Under the pieces are notes generated by a model that made no database searches, was not told where the DNA came from, and saw only the letters and a program-made list of their open reading frames with translations. A stretch of 64,000 bases of DNA from JAEVLT01 sp964484065 (GTDB taxonomy: Bacteria > Bacillota > Bacilli > Bacillales > Cytobacillaceae), in the NCBI GenBank assembly GCA_964484065.1, contig CAZAEW010000009.1, positions 1-64,000 of the forward strand, given 5' to 3'. Positions 8,475 through 16,957 of the stretch are shown in pieces. The first letter of the stretch is position 1. Each line of letters begins with the position of its first letter. Both the position numbers and the translations under genes were made by a program.

Positions 8475-8980
8475 CCCTTGCACTTTTGGTGGGAATGGGG
8501 GCCGTATTGCATGCGGTAATTCCGGGAATATTTCTCGGTATGAAGCCTGATATGATGCTGACAATGATGTTTTTAGGAATTATTTTATTCCCTGATGTAA
8601 AAAGTGTCTCACTTTTAGCCATTGCAACCGGTGTAATTTCCGGTATCACCACAACATTCCCTGGCGGATTAATACCGAATATCATTGATAAACCAATAAC
8701 AGCCTTTGTGTTTTTTGGCCTGTTTGCCGTTCTAAAAAAATTCCAAAGGTCAATTGTCAGCGCGGCAGTGCTGACAGCGGTTGGAACGATTGTTTCTGGT
8801 GTGGCTTTCTTAACATCTGCTTATTTCATCGTCGGACTGCCTGGACCATTTACTGCTCTTTTTGCAGCTGTAGTATTACCGGCTTCCGCAGTTAATACCA
8901 TTGTCATGATCATTCTTCATCCGATTGCCCTAACATTAGTAAAAAGGACTAAATTAACTTCACAATTTGCTCAAAAGTAA
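8453..8980 (+). CDS. trpP: TrpP (YhaG), tryptophan uptake protein
   Basis: Small membrane transporter for tryptophan, 175 residues, hydrophobic throughout with about five membrane segments. The conserved stretches GMKPDMMLTMMFLGI, FPGGLIPNIIDKP and VGLPGPFTALFA match the TrpP family as I know it from B. subtilis. Start ATG at 8453 sits directly after GAGGAGAGATGAG, which is both the ribosome binding site and the putative TRAP target. A strong terminator follows, so it is monocistronic. Position between ecs/hit and hpr is as in B. subtilis. Confidence 0.9.
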   Translation: MNTKNLVALALLVGMGAVLHAVIPGIFLGMKPDMMLTMMFLGIILFPDVKSVSLLAIATGVISGITTTFPGGLIPNIIDKPITAFVFFGLFAVLKKFQRSIVSAAVLTAVGTIVSGVAFLTSAYFIVGLPGPFTALFAAVVLPASAVNTIVMIILHPIALTLVKRTKLTSQFAQK

Positions 8981-9007
8981 AAAAAGAACCTTTATGGGTT
9001 CTTTTTT
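8981..9007 (+). terminator. trpP terminator
   Basis: AAAAAGAACC - TTTAT - GGGTTCTTTTTT forms a tight hairpin ending in a T-run directly after the trpP stop. Confidence 0.92.
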
Positions 9008-9040
9008 GTTTTTTTATACTGAATGATGATAAACTTTATA

Positions 9041-9227
9041 TAAAGTGAAACTTCCATCAGTGAGGGTTTTCGCCGCACAGGAAGTCGCAATTTTAGCCTG
9101 CCTTCTTCCCCCGCTGATGGTTAGTTGAACCAATCGGGTTTTTACGGGCAGTTATCTCCCATCAAGAATTTTTTGTTACACTTACACACTTAAGTTGGGC
9201 GTTATCTGCCCGTTAATGCGGGATAAA
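9041..9227 (+). repeat. Dispersed two-hairpin element, copy A
   Basis: Begins TAAAGTGAAACTTCCATCAG and ends CGTTAATGCGGGATAAA. Arm CCATCAGTGAGGG pairs with CCCCGCTGATGG (first hairpin), and ACGGGCAG (about 9144-9151) pairs with CTGCCCGT (9206-9213; second hairpin). Related copies lie at 10908-11061 (same strand) and 49790-50042 (opposite strand). No transposase is encoded; this looks like a non-autonomous mobile or structured repeat. Its 3' end supplies the last codons and stop of the minus-strand gene at 9213-9410. Confidence 0.85.
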
Positions 9228-9410
9228 GTACGATATCATTGACCCAACACCCAAGAGAACTGCTCCTGCAGCTGCAAGAGTTAATGCCTTGTTCCGCAAA
9301 ACCGGTTTGGGAGGATAAACACCTGGTTTTTTATAGGCAATCCAATAATGAATGGTACCAAAAAATAATATCGAGCTGATAAAAAATAGAACAATGGCGA
9401 TACTCCTCAT
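9213..9410 (-). CDS. Small two-TM hypothetical membrane protein
   Basis: 65-residue protein with two hydrophobic segments (about 4-26 and 44-63) and a short Pro/Lys-rich loop between them. GGAGGG lies 7 nt before the ATG, so translation is convincing. I do not recognise the family. The last four codons and the stop are inside repeat copy A, so the C-terminus may have been altered by insertion of the element. It is convergent with trpP. B. subtilis has yhaH near this position, but this protein does not look like YhaH. Confidence 0.7.
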   Translation of the reverse strand: MRSIAIVLFFISSILFFGTIHYWIAYKKPGVYPPKPVLRNKALTLAAAGAVLLGVGSMISYFIPH

Positions 9411-9577
9411 CTTGAAGCCCTCCTTTACAGAAAACTGCTCATTTCATATATATGTGTTAATCTTCTCGTCTATGAGCTTTGCCCGTGCTGTTAGCAAATT
9501 TAGATTTCTGAAAATTAAATGTTAACAAAATGTTCAATAAAAGGTGGAAATATTCGTGAGAAGTATATATTATATAG

Positions 9578-9608
9578 TTGAAACGTTTTATATTTTAATA
9601 ATATAAAA
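9578..9608 (+). promoter_or_regulatory. Candidate promoter with AT palindrome upstream of hpr
   Basis: The 339-nt gap 9411-9749 is very AT-rich and holds no gene. TTGAAA (9578-9583) and TATAAA (9602-9607) are 18 bp apart. TTTTATATT (9586-9594) and AATATAAAA (9600-9608) form a perfect inverted repeat within the spacer and -10 region, a possible operator. Confidence 0.35.
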
Positions 9609-9749
9609 TCTATTCAGAAATACTTCTTAGGATCTGGTAATTTTTAAAAATCGCGTAATTTCTAAAAATTTCGTAAATTAAATCTTTATTAATCTTTGTT
9701 TTACTGGCATAATGTTAGAAGAGAAATAAAAAAGTAGGTGAAAATGGGG

Positions 9750-10325
9750 ATGTCTGATAAACAATATTCTTTGAAAGAAGCTATGCTATTTACCCAGCGG
9801 ATGCAACAATTGAGCAAAGCTCTATGGAAATCAATTGAAAAAGATTGGCAGCAATGGATTAAGCCGTTTGACTTAAATATTAATGAACACCATATCCTTT
9901 GGATCGCTTATCATCTTCATGGGGCTTCCATATCTGATGTAGCGAAATTCGGGGTCATGCATGTATCGACAGCTTTTAACTTTTCGAAAAAGTTGGAAGA
10001 AAGAGGATTACTCAAATTTTCGAAAAAGGAAAATGATAAACGCAATACGTATGTTGAGCTTACTCCTCAAGGGGAAGAAATCCTGCTTCGCTTAATGGAA
10101 AACTATAATCCTGATGAAAATACCGTTTTATCCGGAGCAATGCCGTTAAGAGATCTTTATGGAAAATTCCCTGATATTATTGAAATGATGGCAATTGTCC
10201 GTAACATTTACGGAGATGACTTTATGGAAATTTTCGAAAGGTCCTTCAGTGATCTTGAAAGTGAGTTTAATGAAGTGGATGGCAGATTACAAAAAGTTGA
10301 GAAATCAGAACAGGAGCTCGTATAA
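9750..10325 (+). CDS. hpr: Hpr/ScoC, MarR-family transition-state repressor
   Basis: MarR-type DNA-binding repressor of exoprotease, oligopeptide-permease and sporulation genes in B. subtilis. The 191-residue protein keeps the characteristic core LSKALWKSIEKDWQQWIKP, the winged-helix block GVMHVSTAFNFSKKLEERG and the wing FSKKENDKRNTYVELTP. I choose the ATG at 9750 because AGGTGA (9736-9741) is 8 nt upstream; the upstream GTG and ATG overlap that ribosome binding site. It ends 11 nt from the convergent yhaI with no obvious terminator between. Confidence 0.95.
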   Translation: MSDKQYSLKEAMLFTQRMQQLSKALWKSIEKDWQQWIKPFDLNINEHHILWIAYHLHGASISDVAKFGVMHVSTAFNFSKKLEERGLLKFSKKENDKRNTYVELTPQGEEILLRLMENYNPDENTVLSGAMPLRDLYGKFPDIIEMMAIVRNIYGDDFMEIFERSFSDLESEFNEVDGRLQKVEKSEQELV

Positions 10326-10336
10326 TTCATCTAGAT

Positions 10337-10672
10337 TTATATGTATTTATTAAGCTCATTCATGATAGGTTCATATAGTTTTTGCTGCAAACAGGCTTTA
10401 ATGACATCTTTTGAACAGAGAGCCTGCGGCAAAGAAGCAGAGAATTGGTCAAAAAGCGGATAGAAGTGAACAAATCCTTCCGCTTTTTGTTCTTCCATTT
10501 TTATGGATAGTTCTTGGCAAAGATTAAAAAAACGCTGTACTTCCTGCTCTGAAATTCCATTTTCAATTATCAGCCTATAAAATCCAAGTGTAGGGTCTGC
10601 TGTTATTTTTAATAAAAGTGTTTGGTGAAATTCAAGAAGCTTTATTCGCTCTAATAAATCGTGCATATTCAT
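10337..10672 (-). CDS. yhaI: YhaI-like DUF1878 protein
   Basis: 111-residue, largely helical, soluble protein of the DUF1878/YhaI family; no function is known. It resembles B. subtilis YhaI in length, in the central segment (ELSIKMEEQKAEGFVHF) and in position next to hpr. GAGGT lies 7 nt before the ATG. It converges on hpr. Confidence 0.85.
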   Translation of the reverse strand: MNMHDLLERIKLLEFHQTLLLKITADPTLGFYRLIIENGISEQEVQRFFNLCQELSIKMEEQKAEGFVHFYPLFDQFSASLPQALCSKDVIKACLQQKLYEPIMNELNKYI

Positions 10673-10907
10673 AAGTTAAACCTCGTTTCAAACTATTACA
10701 GTTCATATTCTCATTATTCACTTAATTTCCGGTTAGGTAAATATTTTTTTGATTTTTGGGTCTTTCTTCCTTCCAAACTTCGGCAAGGATGTATTTATTT
10801 TCATTTTCTCACATTTACACCTTAAAATTCTACTAAATTTATTTAACAACATTTCTCATCGGTATTTTAATTCTATCTTTTATTATCCTTTTTTGTTATT
10901 GTATTTA

Positions 10908-11061
10908 TAAAGTGAAACTTCCATCAGCGGAGGGTCCTAATCCCTGCAATTGGTAAGTTGAATCAATCGGGCTATTACGGGCAGTTATCCCCCACCCAGG
11001 ATTTTTTATTTCACCCACATCCTTGAGGCGGGGGTCTTACTGCCCGTTCATGCGGGATAAA
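10908..11061 (+). repeat. Dispersed two-hairpin element, copy B
   Basis: 154-bp shorter relative of copy A, in the 503-nt gap 10673-11175. It starts TAAAGTGAAACTTCCATCAG and ends TGCGGGATAAA. The first hairpin is degenerate; the second (ACGGGCAG / CTGCCCGT, with CCCCCACCC against GGCGGGGG inside) is intact. It does not touch a coding region. The rest of the gap holds nothing I recognise apart from the G-rich ribosome binding site of the following gene. Confidence 0.85.
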
Positions 11062-11175
11062 TCCTACGGCGAGGTCTCTGGTTAATGTAAGTACTGAGAA
11101 GGTGCTCTCCCGTTATTTCTTTTCGTTAAGAAATTAGGCCTCCATTATTAAACTTTTTATGGGGGGGAATCTTTG

Positions 11176-11355
11176 ATGATCTCTATCTTCATTGTTTTAG
11201 CTATCTTCATTTTATATTTTATTAATAAATTAACCAACTCACTTTGCATTCAAAAAGAAATGCCTGAAGAGCGGCAAAGAATGGTGTTTCGCACCATAAA
11301 TGTCCTTATTACGATTTTGCTTGTTACTTCTTATATGGAACTTCTGTTAACATAG
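11176..11355 (+). CDS. Small membrane protein, unknown
   Basis: 59-residue protein with an N-terminal membrane segment (about 2-20), a charged middle (KEMPEERQR) and a second hydrophobic segment (about 38-57). GGGGGGG precedes the ATG by about 8 nt and a strong terminator follows, so it is probably a real monocistronic gene. I do not recognise the family. Confidence 0.65.
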   Translation: MISIFIVLAIFILYFINKLTNSLCIQKEMPEERQRMVFRTINVLITILLVTSYMELLLT

Positions 11356-11373
11356 TTATATAAAGTTAATGCT

Positions 11374-11407
11374 AAAAAAGCGGTGAGTTTCCACTCACCG
11401 CTTTTTT
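11374..11407. terminator. Terminator between small membrane gene and yjcZ-like gene
   Basis: AAGCGGTGAGT - TTCC - ACTCACCGCTTTTTT, with A-runs and T-runs on both sides, usable by both converging genes. Confidence 0.92.
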
Positions 11408-11433
11408 CGGCTAAAATTGGTCTGCTTTTCTAA

Positions 11434-11523
11434 TTAGTAAACCCAAGCAGCACCTACGATGATTAATAAGATGAAGAGGACAACAATTAAGGCAAATCCT
11501 GCACCCCAACCTGCACCTGTCAT
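11434..11523 (-). CDS. YjcZ-family sporulation protein
   Basis: 29-residue peptide with a Gly/Ala/Trp-rich start (MTGAGWGAGFA) followed by a single hydrophobic helix of Leu/Ile/Val and the end GAAWVY. This is the pattern of the YjcZ family of tiny spore-associated membrane proteins. The start has a very strong GGGGGTGA ribosome binding site. It is too short for most gene callers. Confidence 0.88.
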   Translation of the reverse strand: MTGAGWGAGFALIVVLFILLIIVGAAWVY

Positions 11524-11717
11524 ATTGATTTCACCCCCTGATTATTTTGCTTTATAATATGTTGCCAGGTATGAGACTGGATAGGCTAGTACCTATTTAT
11601 GATGATTCCAATTACATAATTTTGGTTAATATTTTTAATGTGGTTAACATTTATGATATAGTTAAAATTGCGAGTTCATAAATTGCTCAAGAAATTTTAT
11701 TTAGGAGAGATTCATTA

Positions 11718-12599
11718 ATGAAAAAATGGATGTTAGCCCTCACTTTAGCAAGCGGAGTACTTGCTTTAAGTGCATGCAGCAGCAGCGGATCAGACAAAAT
11801 TGCCGAAAGCAATGCCGGAAATGTCACAAAGGATGAGCTATACAACAAAATGAAAAATCAAGTCGGTACACAAGCATTGCAGCAGCTCATATTTGAAAAA
11901 GTTCTTGAAGGCAAATACTCGGTAAAAGATTCAGATGTTACCAAGGAATTTGATAAGTACAAGAAACAATACGGAAGCAATTTCCAAACTCTATTAACAC
12001 AAAATGGTTATAAAGATGAAGCTGATTTTAAAAAATCGCTAAAAACACAACTTCTTTTGAAAAAAGCAGCTGTTAAAGATATTTCTGTTTCTGATAAGGA
12101 GCTAAAAACTTATTACAAACCTGATATTAAAGTCCGCCATATTTTAGTAAAAGATGAGGCTACAGCGAATCAAGTCAAACAAAAGCTTGACGCCGGTCAA
12201 AAATTTGAAGATCTAGCTAAGCAATATTCCCAAGATACCAGCACTGCACAAAATGGCGGGGATCTTGGTTCATGGATTAGTTTTGGCACCTCTGGATTAG
12301 ATGCTGATTTTGAAAAAGCAGCATTTGCTTTAAAAGTGAATGAGATAAGCGGTCCAGTAAAATCACAGTTTGGCTACCATATTATTCAAAAGACTGCTGA
12401 GAAACCGTTAAAGCCATTTAACCAAGTGAAGGACGAGATTAAATCCCGTGTTGTTACCTATAAGCTATCCTCTTCAACAGATGCTTTAAGCACGATTATG
12501 AAAAAGGAATTTAAAGCAGCTAATGTTAAGATTGATGATAAAGACTTAAAAGATGCCATTAATCCTACTTCATCAGCCAATCCGATTACTGGTCAATAA
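11718..12599 (+). CDS. prsA: PrsA, extracytoplasmic peptidyl-prolyl isomerase lipoprotein (foldase)
   Basis: Membrane-anchored foldase that helps secreted proteins and PBPs fold outside the membrane. The 293-residue precursor has a signal peptide with lipobox LSAC and lipidated Cys20, then a SurA-like N-domain, a parvulin PPIC domain (about 132-225, with VRHILVKDE and FGYHIIQKT) and a charged C-terminal tail. GGAGAGA precedes the ATG. Length equals B. subtilis PrsA (292). Hpr/ScoC, a regulator of secretion, lies close by as in B. subtilis. Terminator directly downstream. Confidence 0.96.
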   Translation: MKKWMLALTLASGVLALSACSSSGSDKIAESNAGNVTKDELYNKMKNQVGTQALQQLIFEKVLEGKYSVKDSDVTKEFDKYKKQYGSNFQTLLTQNGYKDEADFKKSLKTQLLLKKAAVKDISVSDKELKTYYKPDIKVRHILVKDEATANQVKQKLDAGQKFEDLAKQYSQDTSTAQNGGDLGSWISFGTSGLDADFEKAAFALKVNEISGPVKSQFGYHIIQKTAEKPLKPFNQVKDEIKSRVVTYKLSSSTDALSTIMKKEFKAANVKIDDKDLKDAINPTSSANPITGQ

Positions 12600-12609
12600 A
12601 ATGGAATAA

Positions 12610-12637
12610 GGGGCTCGCGGACGAGCCCCTTTTTTTT
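12610..12637 (+). terminator. prsA terminator
   Basis: GGGGCTCG - CGGA - CGAGCCCC followed by TTTTTTTT. Confidence 0.95.
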
Positions 12638-12656
12638 GGCCATTGCCTTCTAATTT

Positions 12657-12848
12657 TTATTCAGCACTTAGTTCTTTTTTCGTTTCACGCTGCTCCTTTT
12701 CCTGCTCCATTCGTTGAATATAGATTTCTCCTTCACGTTCAATGTTTTCCATTTCCAGTTCCCGTTCTTCCCTGCCTGTTTTTAATGCCATTATGGCGCT
12801 GATAATAATGCCGGCAAAAATAGCATAGATCCAAATTGGAATATCCAT
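12657..12848 (-). CDS. yhaL: YhaL, sporulation protein
   Basis: 63-residue protein with one N-terminal membrane helix (about 4-21) followed by a highly charged coiled-coil (EERELEMENIEREGEI and onward). This matches the small sporulation protein YhaL of Bacillus, which sits between prsA and yhaM. GGGAGAG is upstream of the ATG. It converges on prsA. Confidence 0.88.
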   Translation of the reverse strand: MDIPIWIYAIFAGIIISAIMALKTGREERELEMENIEREGEIYIQRMEQEKEQRETKKELSAE

Positions 12849-12932
12849 AGAAATCTCTCCCTTTCTTTAATGGGCTGTCCGCTTTTTTTACCAGCATATT
12901 CTGTCACTTGCAAATCTATTCTTATTTTTTTC

Positions 12933-12960
12933 TAAAAAAAATAGCCCTGAACCGGGCTAT
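12933..12960 (-). terminator. Terminator after yhaM
   Basis: ATAGCCC - TGAACC - GGGCTAT (12941-12960) followed on the minus strand by eight T. Confidence 0.9.
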
Positions 12961-12965
12961 TCGTT

Positions 12966-13910
12966 TTATTTGTGAAATATCGGTTTGTAAAAGGAACGGT
13001 TGTCTAATGCAAAAATGCGCTCGGAAAATTCTCCCGGCTTTACTCTTTCTAAGGCACGGTCGAGCATATTCATTTTCGCATCGATATTGTCAATATAATG
13101 AAGAATTTCTGCTTCTCGTATAAGGGGCGGTTTGGGGCTGCCCCATTCTGCTTTTCCATGGTGGCTTAAAACAAGGTGCTGGAGAACCATTACTTCTTCT
13201 CCGGCAATTCCAAGTTCTTCCGCCGCCTTCCCGATCTCATTTACCATAATCGTGATATGGCCGAGTAAATTCCCTTCCACCGTATAAACCGTTGAGATGG
13301 GGCCGGACAGCTCCACGACTTTTCCTAGATCATGGAGGATCACTCCGGCATAGAGCAAATCTTTATCTAGACTTGGATAAAGAGCGGAGATTGCTTTTGC
13401 TAAATCAAGCATGCTGATGACATGGTAGGCAAGTCCGGAAATAAACTCATGATGGTTTTTGGTAGCGGCCGGATATTCAAAAAAAGCATTTTGGTATTTT
13501 TTTATTAAATGCCTTGTAATTCTTTGTATATTTGGATTCTTCATCTCAAAGATATATTGGGTAAGCTTACCGGCCATTTCATCACGGCTGAGAGGAGCTG
13601 TTTCTAGGAAATCAGCTATTTTTACTTGATCAGTGGGTGCAGCTGGCCGGATTTGCCGAATCTTCAGCTGGCTTCTCCCCCGGTAGTTTTGAACTTCCCC
13701 CAATATTTTCACAATACTTTGGGCACTGTAATTTTTTTCATCCCCTCCGCTTACATCCCACAGCTTCGCTTCAATATCCCCGCTCTTATCCTGTAAAATC
13801 AGCGTTAAAAACGGCTTTCCGTTACTGGCAGTCCCTTTTGTTACACTTTTCACCAAAAGGAATAATTCAACTTGTTCCCCAACTTCATAATGAAGTATGC
13901 CTTTAGTCAT
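12966..13910 (-). CDS. yhaM: YhaM, 3'-5' exoribonuclease / DNase (OB-fold + HD domain)
   Basis: Processive 3'-5' exonuclease acting on RNA ends and single-stranded DNA. The 314-residue protein has an N-terminal OB-fold (about 12-90) and a metal-dependent HD domain with HDLGK near 193-197 and further His residues (LSHHGK). B. subtilis YhaM is also 314 residues. It lies 43 nt downstream of yhaN and begins with KGILHYEVGEQVELFLLVKS, typical for the family. Confidence 0.95.
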   Translation of the reverse strand: MTKGILHYEVGEQVELFLLVKSVTKGTASNGKPFLTLILQDKSGDIEAKLWDVSGGDEKNYSAQSIVKILGEVQNYRGRSQLKIRQIRPAAPTDQVKIADFLETAPLSRDEMAGKLTQYIFEMKNPNIQRITRHLIKKYQNAFFEYPAATKNHHEFISGLAYHVISMLDLAKAISALYPSLDKDLLYAGVILHDLGKVVELSGPISTVYTVEGNLLGHITIMVNEIGKAAEELGIAGEEVMVLQHLVLSHHGKAEWGSPKPPLIREAEILHYIDNIDAKMNMLDRALERVKPGEFSERIFALDNRSFYKPIFHK

Positions 13911-13953
13911 CTTTCGTTTTCCTCCCCTTCCCTCTTTTAAAAAATGGATCCAT

Positions 13954-16935
13954 CTATATAACTTGAATAGCTCCTTTGTTCAAATAAGCGATATTCTCTT
14001 GATGAAAGTATTTCAATAAATGTTCATGGCACGTAAAAAACAAGATCTGATTCCGGTCAAACTGTTTAAGGAGCTCACTCACCTTTTCAGTCCGCTTGCT
14101 GTCAAAATTAACAAAACTGTCGTCAATTATGATTGGAAAACGATATTTTTCATAAATCGTCACGGCCAAGGCCAGTCGGATCGCTGTATATACCTGTTCA
14201 GTCGTTGCCTGGCTCAGTTCGTTCGCCTCAAAAACCGCAGAATCGTTCCTCACAATCAAAAACCCCGGACCGTTAGGATGAAGCAGAATCTTATTGTAAT
14301 TACCATTCGTCAAAAAGGACAGAAATTCCTCCGCTTTAGCCAGCATCTTTGGTAAATGGACATTCTTATACTTTTCGATTGTTTTTGAAAGAATGTGTTT
14401 TGCAAGCGAATAGGCAGCCCATTCCTTTGCATCTTCTTCTAATTCATATTTCTTTTGCCTGAATTGATGAAGAAGTTCCGAGTATACCCCACCTTCTTCC
14501 AATATTCCAATCTCATATTTGATTGAGGCTTGAAGCTCTTGGAGACGGCTGAGGTGTGTTTTTATTTCTGCGAGCTGCTGGCTATGGTTTCTGATCCTTT
14601 CATCACAATCATGAATTTGCAGGAAATCTTCTCTTTCCACATCGGTTAGAAAAGAAAATTTTAGCTGTTTCTCTAAATCTTGCAGTCTTTCGAGAAGCTT
14701 CCATCTTTTCTCCGCTTTCGAGCCAGCCTCGTAAAATTCCGTTTCATTCGTAACATTTGCTTCTGCCAGCAAATGATTCATTTCAGCTTCGATGTGCTCC
14801 TGCTCTTCTTTTAACTGCTGAAGATCCTCCTTTAGTTCAAGCAACTTCCCTTTTCTTTCCTTCCAATGAACATTCTTTTCCTGTTCCTCTTTCAGCACAT
14901 TTCTTAATAAAAAGACAGTCTCTTGTACATCTTGATGTTTCCCATCCAAAACCCGAGAGGCTAATCGATTAAGTTTTTCGGCAAATTCCGTCTTATTATT
15001 AGCCGCAGTTTTTAAACTTTCAAGCTGATGCTGCTTTTCCCGCACAGACGCTTTGGCTTGTTCTATCAAGGTAAAAGCCTCCTGCAAGAACGCAAATCCG
15101 ATGTTTTCCGGAATCTTCAATTGCCCGCATATTTCCTTCACTTTTTTCTTATGTTGAGATGCTGTAAACTCCCATTCTTCAAATCCTTTAATGACTTTTT
15201 CGTAATGATTTTGCTGAGTTTCCAATCGTATCCGCAATTTTTGAAGATGCTCGCGATAATGATTATCCTGTGTCAGTTTTTCTTGAAGCAAGGCTATTTC
15301 CCGAAAAGCTGGCTTTTGAAATTGCTGCATCAAGGTCTGTTCTTCGGTCAAAAGCTCTTTAAGATTTTTTTGTTCTTTATTTTTCCCGCGGCTTGCAAAC
15401 AGAAGAACCATGACGATCAGCAAACCGGCAATTCCTAAAAGAAGAGGAATCGTTTGAGCAGCAGACCATCCGTAGACGGCAAGTCCAATAAACAGAACAG
15501 CAAAAAAGATGGATTGCATTTGTTTTTGTTTTTTCATTCTCTGCTCTTGCTCGGCAGCCTTTTTATGAAAATCTTTTTTATCCCGGACCGATTGTAATTT
15601 CCATTCCAAACTGTGCAGATCCTGTCCTTCTCTTATCCGCTTCTCGAGCATTTTCCGTTCTTCTTCCGGCAGGATCTTCTCCGCAGCAAGCTTGTATTCT
15701 TCTTCAAGCATTTCAAGTGCATTTTTTTCCTCATTAAAGCGGTTTTCCAGCTGCAGTTTTGCCTCTTCAAGCATCTGGCTTTGCCGGGAAAGCTTTTCTG
15801 CCCTGTCCTTCATCAAAATATTTGTATTAATGGAGGCGATCTCTTCCTCCGCTAATGATAAATGAAGCTTTTCTTTCAAACCGGACAGCTTTTCCTCCAG
15901 CTGGACAAGTTTTGTTTTGATTTGATTTTCTTGTAAATTCCACTCTGTATAGAGCGGAAAATTCTCTAATGCAGCGAGAATTTCCGTTTCACCGTCAAGA
16001 ATGGACTGATTTGGTTTAAGTTCTTCAAGTTCTTTTTTTAAACGTTCCATTCTTTCTGATATGCTTTGTACTTGTGCTTGATAGGTTTGCACAAGAGGCG
16101 TTAATTTTTCATATCGTTCCAATCCACGGACCGGAAAATGAACATCTTCCAGACCTTTTAATTCGTTTTCCGTCCATTTTTGCTCTTTAACGATCGCCTC
16201 AATTTTTTTCCATTCCTTTAGCTTATCCGCTTTTTCTTGAAGCAGAATGAGCTGCTCACCCAATTCTTTCATTTGCACTATATTTTCAGCATTCTGCTGA
16301 ATAAGCGATTCATATTCCTGATTCTTGGCGGATGCTTGTTTCAATTCCTGATGCAGACGGTGAAGTTCTTGCAGTTTTCCATTTATGAGCGGCTTCTTTC
16401 CCCCCGCCTTAAAACGGGTATCCATTTCTTTTTGAATTTCACTTTCAGCAAAAGCTAGACGCTCTGTTCCGAGTGTACCGGCGGAAAATAAGAATTTCCC
16501 GATCTCCTCGCTTTTCATCTGGTGAATATTTTGCAAACCATGCAAATTAAAAGAAAAGATGGCTTGAAACAGCTCTTTATCCACATTCGAAAGCAGCTTT
16601 TTTAACAGTTCTTCTTCGCCGATTACGCCGTTTTCTGCTGTTACGGTAACATCTCCAGCAGCCGCCTTCCCTTTGATCCGTTGGATGTCCGCAAGGCCAA
16701 AGTCCTCGAAAAAAATCTTCAGCTTCCCGCCATACTTGCTGCCATGCTTAGGTTCATATCTCAGCTCTGACTGCTGTTTTGTCGGAAATCCAAACAAAAT
16801 CGCATGAATAAACCTCATGATGGTTGTTTTTCCCGCTTCATTTTCCCCATAGAAAACTTGAAAATCTGATAGATTGTCTATTTTTAAATCTGCTAATTTT
16901 CCGAAGCCGTAAATATGAATGCCGATAATTTTCAT
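13954..16935 (-). CDS. yhaN: YhaN, SbcC-like AAA ATPase with coiled coils and a central membrane hairpin
   Basis: 993-residue SMC/SbcC-like ATPase. Walker A GENEAGKTT lies near the N-terminus (about 30-38) and the Walker B-type IIIDDSFVNFD near the C-terminus, with long coiled coils between. A hydrophobic pair (about 485-530, FFAVLFIGLAVYGW and LLLGIAGLLIVMVLLFA) interrupts the coils, as known for YhaN; this suggests membrane association of the coil tip. It follows yhaO by 22 nt, and together they look like an SbcCD (Rad50-Mre11)-like pair proposed to act in DNA repair. GGAGGG precedes the ATG. Confidence 0.93.
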   Translation of the reverse strand: MKIIGIHIYGFGKLADLKIDNLSDFQVFYGENEAGKTTIMRFIHAILFGFPTKQQSELRYEPKHGSKYGGKLKIFFEDFGLADIQRIKGKAAAGDVTVTAENGVIGEEELLKKLLSNVDKELFQAIFSFNLHGLQNIHQMKSEEIGKFLFSAGTLGTERLAFAESEIQKEMDTRFKAGGKKPLINGKLQELHRLHQELKQASAKNQEYESLIQQNAENIVQMKELGEQLILLQEKADKLKEWKKIEAIVKEQKWTENELKGLEDVHFPVRGLERYEKLTPLVQTYQAQVQSISERMERLKKELEELKPNQSILDGETEILAALENFPLYTEWNLQENQIKTKLVQLEEKLSGLKEKLHLSLAEEEIASINTNILMKDRAEKLSRQSQMLEEAKLQLENRFNEEKNALEMLEEEYKLAAEKILPEEERKMLEKRIREGQDLHSLEWKLQSVRDKKDFHKKAAEQEQRMKKQKQMQSIFFAVLFIGLAVYGWSAAQTIPLLLGIAGLLIVMVLLFASRGKNKEQKNLKELLTEEQTLMQQFQKPAFREIALLQEKLTQDNHYREHLQKLRIRLETQQNHYEKVIKGFEEWEFTASQHKKKVKEICGQLKIPENIGFAFLQEAFTLIEQAKASVREKQHQLESLKTAANNKTEFAEKLNRLASRVLDGKHQDVQETVFLLRNVLKEEQEKNVHWKERKGKLLELKEDLQQLKEEQEHIEAEMNHLLAEANVTNETEFYEAGSKAEKRWKLLERLQDLEKQLKFSFLTDVEREDFLQIHDCDERIRNHSQQLAEIKTHLSRLQELQASIKYEIGILEEGGVYSELLHQFRQKKYELEEDAKEWAAYSLAKHILSKTIEKYKNVHLPKMLAKAEEFLSFLTNGNYNKILLHPNGPGFLIVRNDSAVFEANELSQATTEQVYTAIRLALAVTIYEKYRFPIIIDDSFVNFDSKRTEKVSELLKQFDRNQILFFTCHEHLLKYFHQENIAYLNKGAIQVI

Positions 16936-16957
16936 GTATTGCCCTCCTTTGGAGCCG

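Noticed and set aside
9041..9227. Intact insertion sequence of the IS200/IS605 type
   Set aside because: The element has subterminal-hairpin-like structure but encodes no TnpA or TnpB, and no target duplication is evident.
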